A stretch of DNA of 9,378 nt from an uncultured Desulfobacca sp. (GCA_937958145.1 CALGOE010000174.1:1-9378), one strand, 5' to 3'; positions 1 through 6,764 are shown, counted from the stretch's first letter. Program-made: numbers and translations. Notes: generated by a model from the letters alone, not told the origin.

Positions 1-467
1 TTCTCCTCTGCTGGGCCAGCTGCCTTTGGCAGCCTGAGCGCTCCCTCTCCCGAGCCCGGTTGCCTGGCCTTCCGAAAGCTATCTAAAATGCCATTGACAA
101 AGGCGCCGGACTGTTCGCTGCCAAAGCGTTTGGCCAACTCCACGGCTTCATTAATGACGACCTTGGGCGGGACTTCCGGGCAATAGAGGAGCTCAAAAAG
201 CCCCAGCCGGAGAATGGCCCGATCTACCGCCGCCAGGCGCTCCAACCGCCAGTGTTGGGAAAATCGGGAGATGTAGGCGTCCAGTTCCTCCCGCCGGCTC
301 CAGACCCCGTGCACCAACCGGTGAAAATAGGCCGAGGGCTTTTCTTCGGGGTGAAAATGCTCCCAGATGGCCGGGACCGCCTCGAGCCCTTCATGGCGGC
401 CGATGTCCAGCTGATAAAGGCACTGCAACGCCCGTTCCCGGGCCAGGCTTTTGCCAGGGCGGGTCAC
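1..467 (-). CDS. nusB: Transcription antitermination factor NusB (3' end cut by window edge)
   Basis: NusB binds boxA RNA together with ribosomal protein S10 in the antitermination complex that sustains rRNA transcription. I translated 155 codons from a GTG at 467-465. The usual landmarks are an N-terminal basic ARERALQCLYQLD helix (about 9-21), a central VDRAILRLGLFELLY helix (81-95) and VVINEAVELAKRFG followed by GAFVNGILD (about 103-129). An in-frame TAA, which is the stop of ribH, lies six bases before the GTG, so no longer start is possible. A GAGG inside the last ribH codons is the likely ribosome site, implying coupling. NusB normally ends soon after the GILD motif. Here the frame stays open for about 26 more Gly/Pro/Ala-rich residues to the window edge, so there is a low-complexity C-terminal tail of unknown length. 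Identification is secure; the 3' end is not visible. Confidence 0.93.
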   Translation of the reverse strand, partial: MTRPGKSLARERALQCLYQLDIGRHEGLEAVPAIWEHFHPEEKPSAYFHRLVHGVWSRREELDAYISRFSQHWRLERLAAVDRAILRLGLFELLYCPEVPPKVVINEAVELAKRFGSEQSGAFVNGILDSFRKARQPGSGEGALRLPKAAGPAEE

Positions 468-473
468 GACGTC

Positions 474-944
474 TTAGGCCTCAATTTGGCGCAGCAGGTG
501 GACCATCTCCACGGCCGCTTCCGCCGCGGCAAAACCCTTGTTCCCGGCCTTGCTTCCGGCCCGCTCAATGGCCTGTTCCAGCGTGTCGGTGGTAATCACC
601 CCGAAGAGGATCGGCACCCCGGTTTCCAGGGAAACGCTGGCAATGCCCTTGCTGACTTCGGCCGCAACATAATCAAAATGCGGCGTTGACCCGCGAATGA
701 CCGCCCCCAGGCAGATGACCGCATCATACTTTCTGGTCTGGGCCACTTTTTTGGCCACCAAAGGAATCTCAAAAGCCCCCGGCACCTTGAACACGGTGAG
801 ATCTTCCTCCCGGGCCCCTCGCCGGCGCAGGCTGTCCAGCGCACCGCCCAGCAGACGTTCGGAAAACAGGTCGTTGAAGCGGCTGACCACCAGGGCAAAT
901 TTCATCCCTGCGGCCACAAGATGGCCTTCCACGGTTTGGATCAT
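474..944 (-). CDS. ribH: 6,7-dimethyl-8-ribityllumazine synthase
   Basis: RibH condenses 5-amino-6-ribitylaminouracil with 3,4-dihydroxy-2-butanone-4-phosphate to give the lumazine precursor of riboflavin, usually as a pentameric or 60-mer shell in the cytosol. The 156-aa product has the full family length. It shows the N-terminal VVSRFND substrate loop (about 19-25), KVPGAFEIP (53-61), the GAVIRGSTPHFDYV active-site stretch (80-93) with the catalytic-type His at 89, and PILFGVITTD followed by an Arg-Ala-Gly (128-130). AAGGA six to seven bases before the ATG is a good ribosome site. It follows ribBA after 102 bases and is followed by nusB after six bases, a common bacterial order (ribH-nusB). 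Nothing is missing or unusual in the protein. Confidence 0.96.
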   Translation of the reverse strand: MIQTVEGHLVAAGMKFALVVSRFNDLFSERLLGGALDSLRRRGAREEDLTVFKVPGAFEIPLVAKKVAQTRKYDAVICLGAVIRGSTPHFDYVAAEVSKGIASVSLETGVPILFGVITTDTLEQAIERAGSKAGNKGFAAAEAAVEMVHLLRQIEA

Positions 945-1046
945 AGATCGTCCTTATGAATTGTCCATGTCAATCGGGCCTGCCGGCCGCCGCTGGCACC
1001 AAAACCCCCGGTCCTGCTGCGGTGTCCGGCTGCCAGGTCACGGTTT

Positions 1047-2249
1047 CTACACCATTTCCAGTAAGTGCCCCATTTTCAGGCACTTGGTTTTCAGGTATTT
1101 TTTATTCTCCCGATTGGGCGGCACCTCAAGAGGCACCCGTTCCACGACCTTCAGGCCGTAGCCCTCCAAGCCGATGATTTTCTTCGGGTTATTGGTCATG
1201 AGGCGCATCTTCCGCACCCCCAGGTCCCGAAGAATCTGGGCGCCGATGCCATAGTCCCGCAGATCGGCCTTAAAACCCAGGGCCAGGTTGGCCTCCACCG
1301 TGTCCGCTCCCTGGTCCTGCAGTTCATAGGCCCGGATTTTATTCATCAGGCCGATGCCCCGGCCTTCCTGACGCATATAGAGAATAACCCCCGTCCCGGC
1401 CTCTTCCACCTGCTGCATGGCGGCCACCAGTTGATCGCCGCAATCGCAGCGCAGGGAGCCCAGAACGTCGCCGGTCAGACACTCGGAATGGACCCGGACC
1501 AGGATGGGCTCTTCGGGGTTGATCTCCCCTTTGACCAGAGCCAGGTGCTGTTCGTTGTCCACGTCGTTTTCATAGGCGATGATGGTGAACTCACCATAGT
1601 AGGTGGGCAGCTTGGCTGCGGCCCGGCGCCGCACAAAGGATTCGTGCCGCAAGCGATAGGCCACCAGATCAGCGATGGTGGCAATCTTGAGCTGGTGTTC
1701 CCGGGCAAAGACCTCCAGGTCCGGCAGCCTGGCCATGGTGCCGTCTTCATTCATGATTTCGCAGATGACCGCAGCCGGCCGCAAACCCGCCAGGCGGGCC
1801 AGGTCCACGGAACCTTCGGTCTGACCGGTGCGCACCAGCACCCCGCCTTTTCTGGCCCGCAAGGGAAAGACATGGCCGGGACTGACAACGTCTTCCGGTT
1901 TGGCGTCTTTGGCCACGGCGGTGAGAATGGTGGTGGCCCGATCCGCCGCCGAAATGCCGGTGGTCACCCCCCGTTTGGCCTCGATGGAGACGGTAAAAGC
2001 CGTATTAAAAGGAGAAGTGTTCTGGCTGACCATCATGGGAAGTTTGAGCTGTTCGATGATTTCCGGACTCAGGGCCAGACAGATGAGACCCCGGCCGAAC
2101 CGGGCCATGAAGTTGATGGCCTCAGGCGTCACCAGTTCTGCCGCCATGGTCAGGTCACCCTCATTCTCCCGGTCTTCATCATCCACCAGGATGATCATTT
2201 TTCCCTGTTTAAAGTCAGCAATGACATCTTCAATGGGCGAGATGGGCAT
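1047..2249 (-). CDS. ribBA: Bifunctional 3,4-dihydroxy-2-butanone-4-phosphate synthase / GTP cyclohydrolase II
   Basis: This bifunctional enzyme supplies both arms of riboflavin synthesis: DHBP from ribulose 5-phosphate (RibB half) and the pyrimidine precursor from GTP (RibA half). The RibB half, about residues 1-200, carries the acidic metal-binding loop DDEDRENEGDL (23-33), RGVTTGISAADRA (93-105) and SPGHVFPLRAR with H126. The RibA half, about 205-400, carries the zinc ligands C257, C268 and C270 in HSECLTGDVLGSLRCDCGDQ, then RQEGRGIGL (293-301), DLRDYGIGAQILRDLG (329-344), TNNPKK (352-357) and the usual VERVPLEVPPN end. At 400 aa it has the normal fusion length, and both halves look intact. 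A GAGGT sits eight bases before the ATG. It is the second gene of the operon, 69 bases after ribE and 102 before ribH. No terminator-like stem with a T run was seen in either gap. Confidence 0.97.
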   Translation of the reverse strand: MPISPIEDVIADFKQGKMIILVDDEDRENEGDLTMAAELVTPEAINFMARFGRGLICLALSPEIIEQLKLPMMVSQNTSPFNTAFTVSIEAKRGVTTGISAADRATTILTAVAKDAKPEDVVSPGHVFPLRARKGGVLVRTGQTEGSVDLARLAGLRPAAVICEIMNEDGTMARLPDLEVFAREHQLKIATIADLVAYRLRHESFVRRRAAAKLPTYYGEFTIIAYENDVDNEQHLALVKGEINPEEPILVRVHSECLTGDVLGSLRCDCGDQLVAAMQQVEEAGTGVILYMRQEGRGIGLMNKIRAYELQDQGADTVEANLALGFKADLRDYGIGAQILRDLGVRKMRLMTNNPKKIIGLEGYGLKVVERVPLEVPPNRENKKYLKTKCLKMGHLLEMV

Positions 2250-2318
2250 GGTGTTTTACCTCAAAAACATTCACTCCCCACGTGCATGGTTGAGACCCAA
2301 GGTCGGTCCGACAGTCTT

Positions 2319-2966
2319 TTAGAGAAAACCATGGCGGGCCAGCAGGTCGGGGGTAATGCGGTCGGGCGTCGGCCCTTGGGAAGTTTGCAAAAGCTTTTCC
2401 ACATATTTGCCGATGATATCCGTCTCCACATTGAGGCGGTCCCCCACCCGCAGGTCGGTCAGGGTTGTCTGTCCGGCCGTGTGGGGGATGATATTGACCG
2501 TGAATTCATCGCCGTGGACCGAATTCACCGTCAGGCTGACGCCGTCCAGAGCAATGGACCCTTTTTCGATGACATAACGGCTCCACGGGCTTGGCAGGCG
2601 CACGGTCAACTGCCAATGCCGGGGCCCCTGACGCAGGCGGACCACCTCCCCGACGCAATCGATGTGGCCGCTGACAATATGCCCACCCAAACGATCTCCC
2701 AGCCGTAAGGCCCGCTCCAGATTCACCCTGGCCCCCACCGCCTTGCTGGCCAAAGTGGTGCGCTGCAGGGTCTCGGGGGATACCTCCACCGTAAAACCGG
2801 AGGGAGTCAGGGCCACCACCGTCAGGCAAGGACCGCTCACCGCAATGGAATCCCCCAGTTTCACTTCAGCCAGGTCAAACGGCGCCGTGGCGCTCAGGCG
2901 CAGACCATCAGCCATGGGCTGCAGGGCGGTGATCCGGCCGATGCCTTCCACCAGGCCGGTGAACAT
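2319..2966 (-). CDS. ribE: Riboflavin synthase, alpha subunit
   Basis: Riboflavin synthase dismutates two 6,7-dimethyl-8-ribityllumazine molecules to riboflavin and 5-amino-6-ribitylaminouracil. The 215-aa protein starts with the canonical MFTGLVEGIG. It consists of two tandem lumazine-binding repeats, with paired motifs such as GDSIAVSGPCLTV (38-50) against GSIALDGVSLTVN (136-148). GGHIVSGHIDCVG (94-106) and NVETDIIGKYVEKL (179-192) are also typical. The frame stays open upstream to 3104, but MFTGLVE is the family start and a GAGGAG lies nine bases before it, so the ATG at 2966 is chosen. It is the first gene of the rib operon. Upstream is a divergent plus-strand gene rather than ribD. The gene symbol is ribE in most bacteria and ribC in E. 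coli usage. Confidence 0.96.
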   Translation of the reverse strand: MFTGLVEGIGRITALQPMADGLRLSATAPFDLAEVKLGDSIAVSGPCLTVVALTPSGFTVEVSPETLQRTTLASKAVGARVNLERALRLGDRLGGHIVSGHIDCVGEVVRLRQGPRHWQLTVRLPSPWSRYVIEKGSIALDGVSLTVNSVHGDEFTVNIIPHTAGQTTLTDLRVGDRLNVETDIIGKYVEKLLQTSQGPTPDRITPDLLARHGFL

Positions 2967-3016
2967 GCTCGGGGTCTCCTCGGATGCAAGCAAATGGGTA
3001 ACAAAATCAAAAATTA

Positions 3017-3045
3017 AATATAACCCCCCATCACAAAAAACACAA
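3017..3045 (-). promoter_or_regulatory. Candidate sigma70-type promoter of the ribE-ribBA-ribH-nusB operon
   Basis: Read on the minus strand there is a TTGTGT (3045-3040), a 17-base spacer and a TATATT (3022-3017). The -10 matches the consensus at five of six positions, the -35 at only three. It lies in the most AT-rich part of the intergenic region. It would give a leader of roughly 40-45 bases before the ribE start, which is too short for an FMN riboswitch. Inferred from sequence alone. Confidence 0.45.
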
Positions 3046-3087
3046 GAGCCATACTCCGGGGCCCTCGGCGCCGAAGCGAAGGAAGAC

Positions 3088-3116
3088 TTGACCGAAAGCG
3101 GCATTTTCTATAGATT
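3088..3116 (+). promoter_or_regulatory. Candidate promoter of the membrane protein / SDH protease operon
   Basis: TTGACC (3088-3093, five of six consensus bases) is followed 17 bases later by TAGATT (3111-3116, four of six); an overlapping TATAGA at 3109-3114 gives a 15-base spacer instead. Either choice puts transcription start at about 3121-3124, only two to five bases before the ATG at 3126, so the transcript would be almost leaderless. It is divergent from the ribE promoter in the same 159-base gap. Confidence 0.4.
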
Positions 3117-3125
3117 AAAAAGATT

Positions 3126-3473
3126 ATGGGACGGACTGTGTTCGCCATCATCTTATCGGCCCTCATCTTTCCAGGATTGGGCCAGGTCTATAAAGGGGAT
3201 GTCCGCAAAGGCGTCTTTCTGATTCTTTCCGCCTCCCTGCTCCTGGCCGTCCTGGTGTTAAGTTTTTTGATCCTCTATAGTTTCGGCTACAGCGATCTGG
3301 TGGCCCAAACGGGCAACGCCGAGGCCGTGACTCCCGCCCAACTGCAGGATCTTCTCGGGCAGACATGCAGGCATCCCCTGGTCTTGTTCACCTTGGGGCT
3401 GCTGCTGGCAACCTGGGTATACGGCCTGGTGGACGCCGGGCGAACCACCCCGCCCTCCCGCCAAGGAGTTTAA
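3126..3473 (+). CDS. Small TM2-like integral membrane protein, function unknown
   Basis: A 115-aa membrane protein. The N-terminal part has a hydrophobic segment (about 4-20) ending in the FPGLGQVYKGDVRKG motif (15-29), which resembles the turn motif of TM2/DUF5683-type proteins. A second segment (about 30-53) follows, then a polar loop (about 55-82), a third segment (about 84-101) and a final WVYGLVDAGR that is also typical of this family. The specific role is not known. An in-frame TAG just upstream (3111-3113) leaves the ATG at 3126 as the only sensible start, and no Shine-Dalgarno sequence precedes it. Its last codons hold the AAGGAG that serves the next gene one base downstream, so the two are probably translationally coupled. 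This suggests a shared membrane-linked job with the protease. Confidence 0.8.
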   Translation: MGRTVFAIILSALIFPGLGQVYKGDVRKGVFLILSASLLLAVLVLSFLILYSFGYSDLVAQTGNAEAVTPAQLQDLLGQTCRHPLVLFTLGLLLATWVYGLVDAGRTTPPSRQGV

Positions 3474-3474
3474 T

Positions 3475-4302
3475 ATGACCGGTGTCGGCGAAATCTTCTG
3501 GCTGTTTCTGATATTCATGGCCTTGCAGCCCATGTTCAAACAGAAAATGTTGAACATGGCCCGGCAGCGGCTCATCGCCCGTCTGGAAAAAGAGCGGCAG
3601 TCCCGGGTGATCCTGTTGGTGCATCGCCAGGAGACCATGAGCTTCCTGGGGATTCCCGTTTTTCGCTACATTGACGTCAACGATTCGGAGCAGGTGCTGC
3701 GGGCCATCCATCTCACTGACCCCCAGGTGCCCTTGGATATTATTCTACACACCCCCGGCGGCCTGGTCCTGGCCTCCATGCAGATCGCCCGCGCCATTCA
3801 CCGCCATCCCGGCAAAACCACGGTCTTTGTCCCCCATTACGCCATGTCCGGGGGCACCCTCATCGCCCTGGCCGCAGATGAAATTATCATGTGTGAGGAT
3901 GCGGTGCTGGGGCCGGTGGACCCGCAGTTGGGCCAATATCCCGCCGCGTCGCTGCTCCGGGCGGTGGCCCGCAAACCCATCCAGGCCGTGGATGATAAAA
4001 CCCTGATCCTGGCGGATCAGGCCGAAAAGGCCATCTGGCAGATCCGGGAGGGAGTGAGGGAATTCCTCGTGGACACCATGGCGCCAGAAGAAGCCGATCG
4101 GTTGGCCCGCCTCATGTCCGAAGGCACCTGGACCCACGACCACCCCATTTCCTTCCGGCAGGCCAAGGAACTGGGGTTGCCGGTAAACGCTGAAATGCCC
4201 AAGGAAATTTTGGAGCTGATGGAATTCTTTCCGCAACCCGTCCGGCAGCAGCCGGCAGTGGAGTATCTGCCCATCCCCCGGAAATTCGATGCTCCCCGAT
4301 GA
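3475..4302 (+). CDS. Membrane-anchored Clp-class serine protease, SDH (serine dehydrogenase proteinase) family
   Basis: The 275-aa protein has one N-terminal membrane segment (about 5-20) with a basic stretch after it (about 22-45), consistent with a cytoplasm-facing ClpP/crotonase-fold protease domain. It matches the SDH_sah family (PF01972 type), related to SppA and the NfeD-associated proteases. Key stretches are IILHTPGGLVLAS (89-101), likely the oxyanion-hole loop, and HYAMSGGTLIALAADEI (121-137), where S125 is the expected nucleophile, followed by VLGPVDPQLGQYPA (144-157). H121, D135 and the H221-D222-H223 group are possible partners that I cannot assign. Substrates are unknown; the family is thought to act in membrane protein quality control. 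The ribosome site AAGGAG lies six bases before the ATG, inside the upstream gene. No frameshift or missing motif was seen. Confidence 0.88.
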   Translation: MTGVGEIFWLFLIFMALQPMFKQKMLNMARQRLIARLEKERQSRVILLVHRQETMSFLGIPVFRYIDVNDSEQVLRAIHLTDPQVPLDIILHTPGGLVLASMQIARAIHRHPGKTTVFVPHYAMSGGTLIALAADEIIMCEDAVLGPVDPQLGQYPAASLLRAVARKPIQAVDDKTLILADQAEKAIWQIREGVREFLVDTMAPEEADRLARLMSEGTWTHDHPISFRQAKELGLPVNAEMPKEILELMEFFPQPVRQQPAVEYLPIPRKFDAPR

Positions 4303-4325
4303 AACCCGAAGTATGAGGAACCTTC

Positions 4326-4658
4326 ATGCAGCAGTATGTGTTGGATGAGATCGCCCGTCCTGATCTGGACCGCATCAAGGCCTATCTGGATGACAAGGCC
4401 AAGCCCTCCGGCTTGGAGGGCCTGTGGTGGGTGGAGTTGACCGACGATTTGCTCAGTGCCGAACAGGCCGCTCACCCCGAATGCCAGCCCCATCGCTTTG
4501 CCGTGGAATTGGGGCGCAGTTCCCTGCGCTTTGAGTTTTTTATCCGCAGCCATCGCCATCTGCGGTGCTCGTGCGCCGGCTACGCCAACGAACCGCAGCG
4601 GGCCTGGATCATGGCCTTTGCCGACCAATTGGTCGCCGCCCTCCAGCTCCGCACCTAA
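4326..4658 (+). CDS. Conserved hypothetical protein with Cys/His pairs
   Basis: A 110-aa soluble protein with no signal peptide or membrane segment. I recognise it only as an uncharacterised family seen in Desulfobacterota-type genomes, from its pattern of DLDRIKAYLD near the N terminus (13-22), the Gly-Leu-Trp-Trp-Val-Glu-Leu strand (32-38), ECQPHRFAVEL (52-62), and RCSCAGYANEPQRAWIMAFAD (about 80-100). The H50-x2-C53-x2-H56 and C81-x-C83 groups could form a metal site; this is inference. GAGGA sits six bases before the ATG. It follows the protease gene after 23 bases on the same strand, so it is probably the last gene of that unit. The gene ends in a convergent arrangement with mazG. No function is assigned. 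Confidence 0.75.
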   Translation: MQQYVLDEIARPDLDRIKAYLDDKAKPSGLEGLWWVELTDDLLSAEQAAHPECQPHRFAVELGRSSLRFEFFIRSHRHLRCSCAGYANEPQRAWIMAFADQLVAALQLRT

Positions 4659-4675
4659 AAAAAAGCATCAAGGAC

Positions 4676-4701
4676 AAAAAAACTCTGGCCCAGGGCTTCA
4701 G
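4676..4701 (-). terminator. Possible intrinsic terminator after mazG
   Basis: On the minus strand, overlapping the mazG stop, an imperfect hairpin can form: CTG (4701-4699) and GCC (4696-4694) pair with GGC and CAG (4690-4685), with a three-base loop and a two-base bulge. A run of seven T follows at 4682-4676. The stem is short, so this is tentative. It occupies the convergent gap with the plus-strand hypothetical gene. Confidence 0.35.
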
Positions 4702-5528
4702 GCGGGGCGCTCCCGTTGCTGCCTTTTGACTTCTTCCCAGATGGCGTCCATTTCCGCCAGACTGGCGGTTTCCGGGGTTTTGCCCTGTTTGATCAGCGCC
4801 CGTTCCACCAGGTGAAAGCGCTTGATAAATTTATGGATAGTGCGGCGCAGGGCCCCTTCCGAATCAATGCGCAGAAAGCGGGCCACATTGACCAGACAGA
4901 ACAGCAGATCACCCAGCTCTTCCTCCTGATGATCGGGGTCAGATTCATTCAGGGCCTCGCGAAATTCCTGTAATTCTTCCTCAAATTTATCCAGCACCCC
5001 GGCCAGATCAGGCCAATCAAAACCCAGGCGGGCCGCGGCCTCGCCCAGTTTCTGGGCCTGAGCCAGGGCCGGCTGTTGCGGCTTCAGTTCGGGCAGCCAG
5101 GGGGCAGGACTGATTTTGCCTTCGGCAGCCTTGGCCTCTTGCCAGATGGCCCGCAGGTCTTCAATACTGTCCGCCTTGGCCGTGCCGAAGACATGGGGAT
5201 GGCGGTGGATCATTTTGGCCCGGATCGCGGCGATGACCTCGGCCAGCGAAAAACTGCCGAATTCCCGGAACATTTCGCTGAGCATGACAATGTGCAGGAG
5301 CACATCCCCCAGTTCCTCCCGAATCTTTTCCGGTTGCCGGGAATCCAGGGCTTCAGCCAGTTCATAGGCCTCTTCCAGCATATAGGTTTTCAGGGTCTGC
5401 GGGGTCTGTTTGGCGTCCCAGGGACAGCCGTTGGGTCCCCGCAACCGTTGGATCACCTCCACCAAAGCGCTCAGCTCCGCATCCACAGTCCGGGGTTCTG
5501 CCGGTCCCGAGGACGGCTTCACGGTCAT
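4698..5528 (-). CDS. mazG: Nucleoside triphosphate pyrophosphohydrolase MazG
   Basis: MazG hydrolyses (d)NTPs to the monophosphate and pyrophosphate, cleaning abnormal nucleotides and, in E. coli, lowering ppGpp under stress. The 276-aa protein has the two-domain family layout. The N-terminal domain shows GPNGCPWDAKQT (31-42), EEAYELAEAL (52-61), REELGDVLLH (70-79) and KMIHRHPHVFG (105-115). The C-terminal domain shows LGFDWP (168-173), EEELQEFREA (183-192), EEELGDLLF (202-210) and FIKRF (234-238). The paired EExxE and ExxD metal sites are intact in both. The frame is open further upstream to 5585, but the ATG at 5528 has an excellent GAGGAGG six bases before it and starts just ahead of the conserved part. 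That site lies inside the end of cvpA, whose stop codon is one base away, so translation is likely coupled. Confidence 0.94.
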   Translation of the reverse strand: MTVKPSSGPAEPRTVDAELSALVEVIQRLRGPNGCPWDAKQTPQTLKTYMLEEAYELAEALDSRQPEKIREELGDVLLHIVMLSEMFREFGSFSLAEVIAAIRAKMIHRHPHVFGTAKADSIEDLRAIWQEAKAAEGKISPAPWLPELKPQQPALAQAQKLGEAAARLGFDWPDLAGVLDKFEEELQEFREALNESDPDHQEEELGDLLFCLVNVARFLRIDSEGALRRTIHKFIKRFHLVERALIKQGKTPETASLAEMDAIWEEVKRQQRERPA

Positions 5529-5529
5529 C

Positions 5530-6084
5530 TCAAACCTCCTCACGGGGTTGTCCCCCCCTCTTTTTGCCGCCCCATTCCCGCTCAAACTGTAAGGCCCGGG
5601 CCTTCACCTGATCCTTAAATTCCTGGGGCAGGAGCACCAAGGCTTGTTGATACATGCCTCGCACATACGGGGCGGTTATGGACTCTTGCAGTAATTTTGA
5701 ATCTTTGGGCACCACCATGGCCAGGACCGTGAGGATAAAGCCCAGGATCACGCCTCCCTTCACCACGGCAAAGAGGCCGCCCAACAGCCGGTCCAGGGAA
5801 CCCAAAGAGATGGCCGCAAAAAAACGGTGCAGAAAATGGCCGGCCAACCGGATGAGCCAATACACCAGGACCAAGATCGCCAGGAAACTGACAATCCGAC
5901 TGTACAGAGGCGTGTGCAGCCATTGCCCCACCAGGCGGGCCGCTTGCAGATAGTAATGGGCCGCAAAAACCAGGCCGATCACCAAGCCGATGATGACAGA
6001 GACTTCCTGGAGCAGACCTCGCCAATACCCCCGCACCGCCAGGATGACGAAAATGACGACAATGCCTAAATCCAACAGGTTCAT
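5530..6084 (-). CDS. CvpA family inner-membrane protein
   Basis: CvpA proteins are inner-membrane proteins named for colicin V production; their molecular role is poorly defined, with links to envelope stress and bile tolerance. The 184-aa product has the usual opening MNLLDLGIVV and the Arg-Gly-x-x-Arg-Gly loop (18-23). Hydrophobic segments lie at about 4-18, 25-42, 64-84 and 106-125, and the typical LDRLLGGLFAVVKG motif is at 97-110. The C-terminal 60 residues are soluble and end in a basic, Gly-rich tail (about 170-181). No clear Shine-Dalgarno sequence is seen before the ATG. It lies 136 bases after a TPR gene on the same strand and one base before mazG. The cvpA-mazG neighbourhood fits a conserved Desulfobacterota arrangement as I recall it. 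Confidence 0.88.
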   Translation of the reverse strand: MNLLDLGIVVIFVILAVRGYWRGLLQEVSVIIGLVIGLVFAAHYYLQAARLVGQWLHTPLYSRIVSFLAILVLVYWLIRLAGHFLHRFFAAISLGSLDRLLGGLFAVVKGGVILGFILTVLAMVVPKDSKLLQESITAPYVRGMYQQALVLLPQEFKDQVKARALQFEREWGGKKRGGQPREEV

Positions 6085-6220
6085 GGTCTTTGGATCACAG
6101 AAAGGTTATGCCTCAAAACAAAACTGAGACGGTTGCGGCCAAAGTGCTCGGCCGGATGTATATCTTCAAACCTCAATCCTGGTTCGGTGCCAGCAGGGCT
6201 CCCTTTCCCGTCCACGACTC

Positions 6221-6679
6221 TCAGTCCTCAAGCGGCAGCCCCATCTTCTCGGCCAGTTTGCGTCTGTTGTCGGCAATCACCTGCACCACTTGACTCTGGT
6301 TCTCGCTGTTTTTCACCGGCTTCACGGCTGCCAGGACGCCGCCGATGAGATAAAGGGTCTCCACTTTCTGATGATAGTCGCCGGCCAAGGTCGCCGCCAC
6401 CTTCAGATAAGCCATGGCGTCGGTCAATTTCCCCTGCTTTTCCATGATCACTGCCAGATTATTATTGGCAAAGGGATTATCAAAATCCTCTCTGATAACC
6501 TTGGCAAACTCCTCTTGGGCCGCAGCCGGACGATTTTGGGAGAGCTCGTCAAAACCCTTGGCCAGATGCCCCCACACCTCCTCGCTCAACTCCCGGGAGG
6601 GCCCGGCCGCCCCGACCGACGGCAAGCAGAGGAAGAGGAGAATAACCAGGAACCACCTTATCTGTGCTGTTGTCGGCAC
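6221..6679 (-). CDS. Exported TPR-repeat protein
   Basis: A 152-aa protein with a probable Sec signal peptide: a short polar start with Arg at 8, a hydrophobic core WFLVILLFLCLPSVG (9-23) and a VGA-AG cleavage site near residue 24-25. A Cys at 18 lies in the hydrophobic core but not in a convincing lipobox. The mature part holds about two TPR-like helix pairs (roughly 35-66 and 69-102, with the second reading NNLAVIMEKQGKLTDAMAYLKVA), then a charged C-terminal helix. It is probably a periplasmic scaffold; partner unknown. An ATG at 6703 is in frame, but the GTG at 6679 is chosen. A perfect AAGGAGG (6691-6685) lies five bases before it, the promoter predicts transcription start near 6706, and the GTG start gives a clean signal peptide. 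Confidence 0.78.
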   Translation of the reverse strand: MPTTAQIRWFLVILLFLCLPSVGAAGPSRELSEEVWGHLAKGFDELSQNRPAAAQEEFAKVIREDFDNPFANNNLAVIMEKQGKLTDAMAYLKVAATLAGDYHQKVETLYLIGGVLAAVKPVKNSENQSQVVQVIADNRRKLAEKMGLPLED

Positions 6680-6712
6680 CCCATCCTCCTTCGGTCCAAC
6701 CATCTGGTGTTT

Positions 6713-6741
6713 ATTAAATAAAGGCCCTGGCCGTTCGTCAA
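6713..6741 (-). promoter_or_regulatory. Strong candidate sigma70-type promoter of the TPR gene (and possibly cvpA-mazG)
   Basis: On the minus strand TTGACG (6741-6736, five of six) is followed by a 17-base spacer and TTTAAT (6718-6713, five of six). Transcription would begin at about 6706, giving a leader of about 27 bases with the AAGGAGG site in its second half. The spacer contains the palindrome GGCC-AG-GGCC (6732-6723), a possible but unproven operator. Confidence 0.65.
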
Positions 6742-6745
6742 GCAG

Positions 6746-6764
6746 AAAACCGGCCGCCGGTCTT
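6746..6764 (-). terminator. Possible intrinsic terminator after the ParB-like gene
   Basis: About 40 bases after the stop of the ParB-like gene, the minus strand reads AAGACCGG-CGG-CCGGTTTT. This is a stem of up to eight base pairs (five strong, ACCGG with CCGGT, plus A-T and G-T pairs) around a three-base loop. The T run is consumed by the stem and followed by CTGCTTG, so efficiency is uncertain. It separates the TS-like/ParB-like unit from the next promoter, whose -35 begins five bases further on. Confidence 0.4.

Noticed and set aside
945..1046. TTGACA-like -35 in the ribBA-ribH gap, suggesting an internal promoter
   Set aside because: No -10-like hexamer lies 16-18 bases downstream.
2302..2312. 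Perfect 11-base inverted repeat GTCGG-N-CCGAC just after ribE, as a terminator or operator
   Set aside because: No T run follows, the loop would be too small without losing pairs, and the genes on both sides belong to one pathway operon.
2394..2402. DnaA-box-like TTTTCCACA
   Set aside because: A single near match inside ribE coding sequence, with no cluster of boxes or AT-rich unwinding region.
1065..2708. A 547-codon open frame on the plus strand, antisense to ribBA and ribE
   Set aside because: It overlaps two unmistakable genes, its product has no recognisable motif, and such long antisense frames are usual in GC-rich DNA.
6085..6220. The 136-base gap between the TPR gene and cvpA, checked for sigma54 and sigma70 promoters and small genes
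   Set aside because: A TGGCAC is present, but the TTG element that follows is at the wrong spacing; a TATACA lacks a -35 partner. No convincing small gene was seen.
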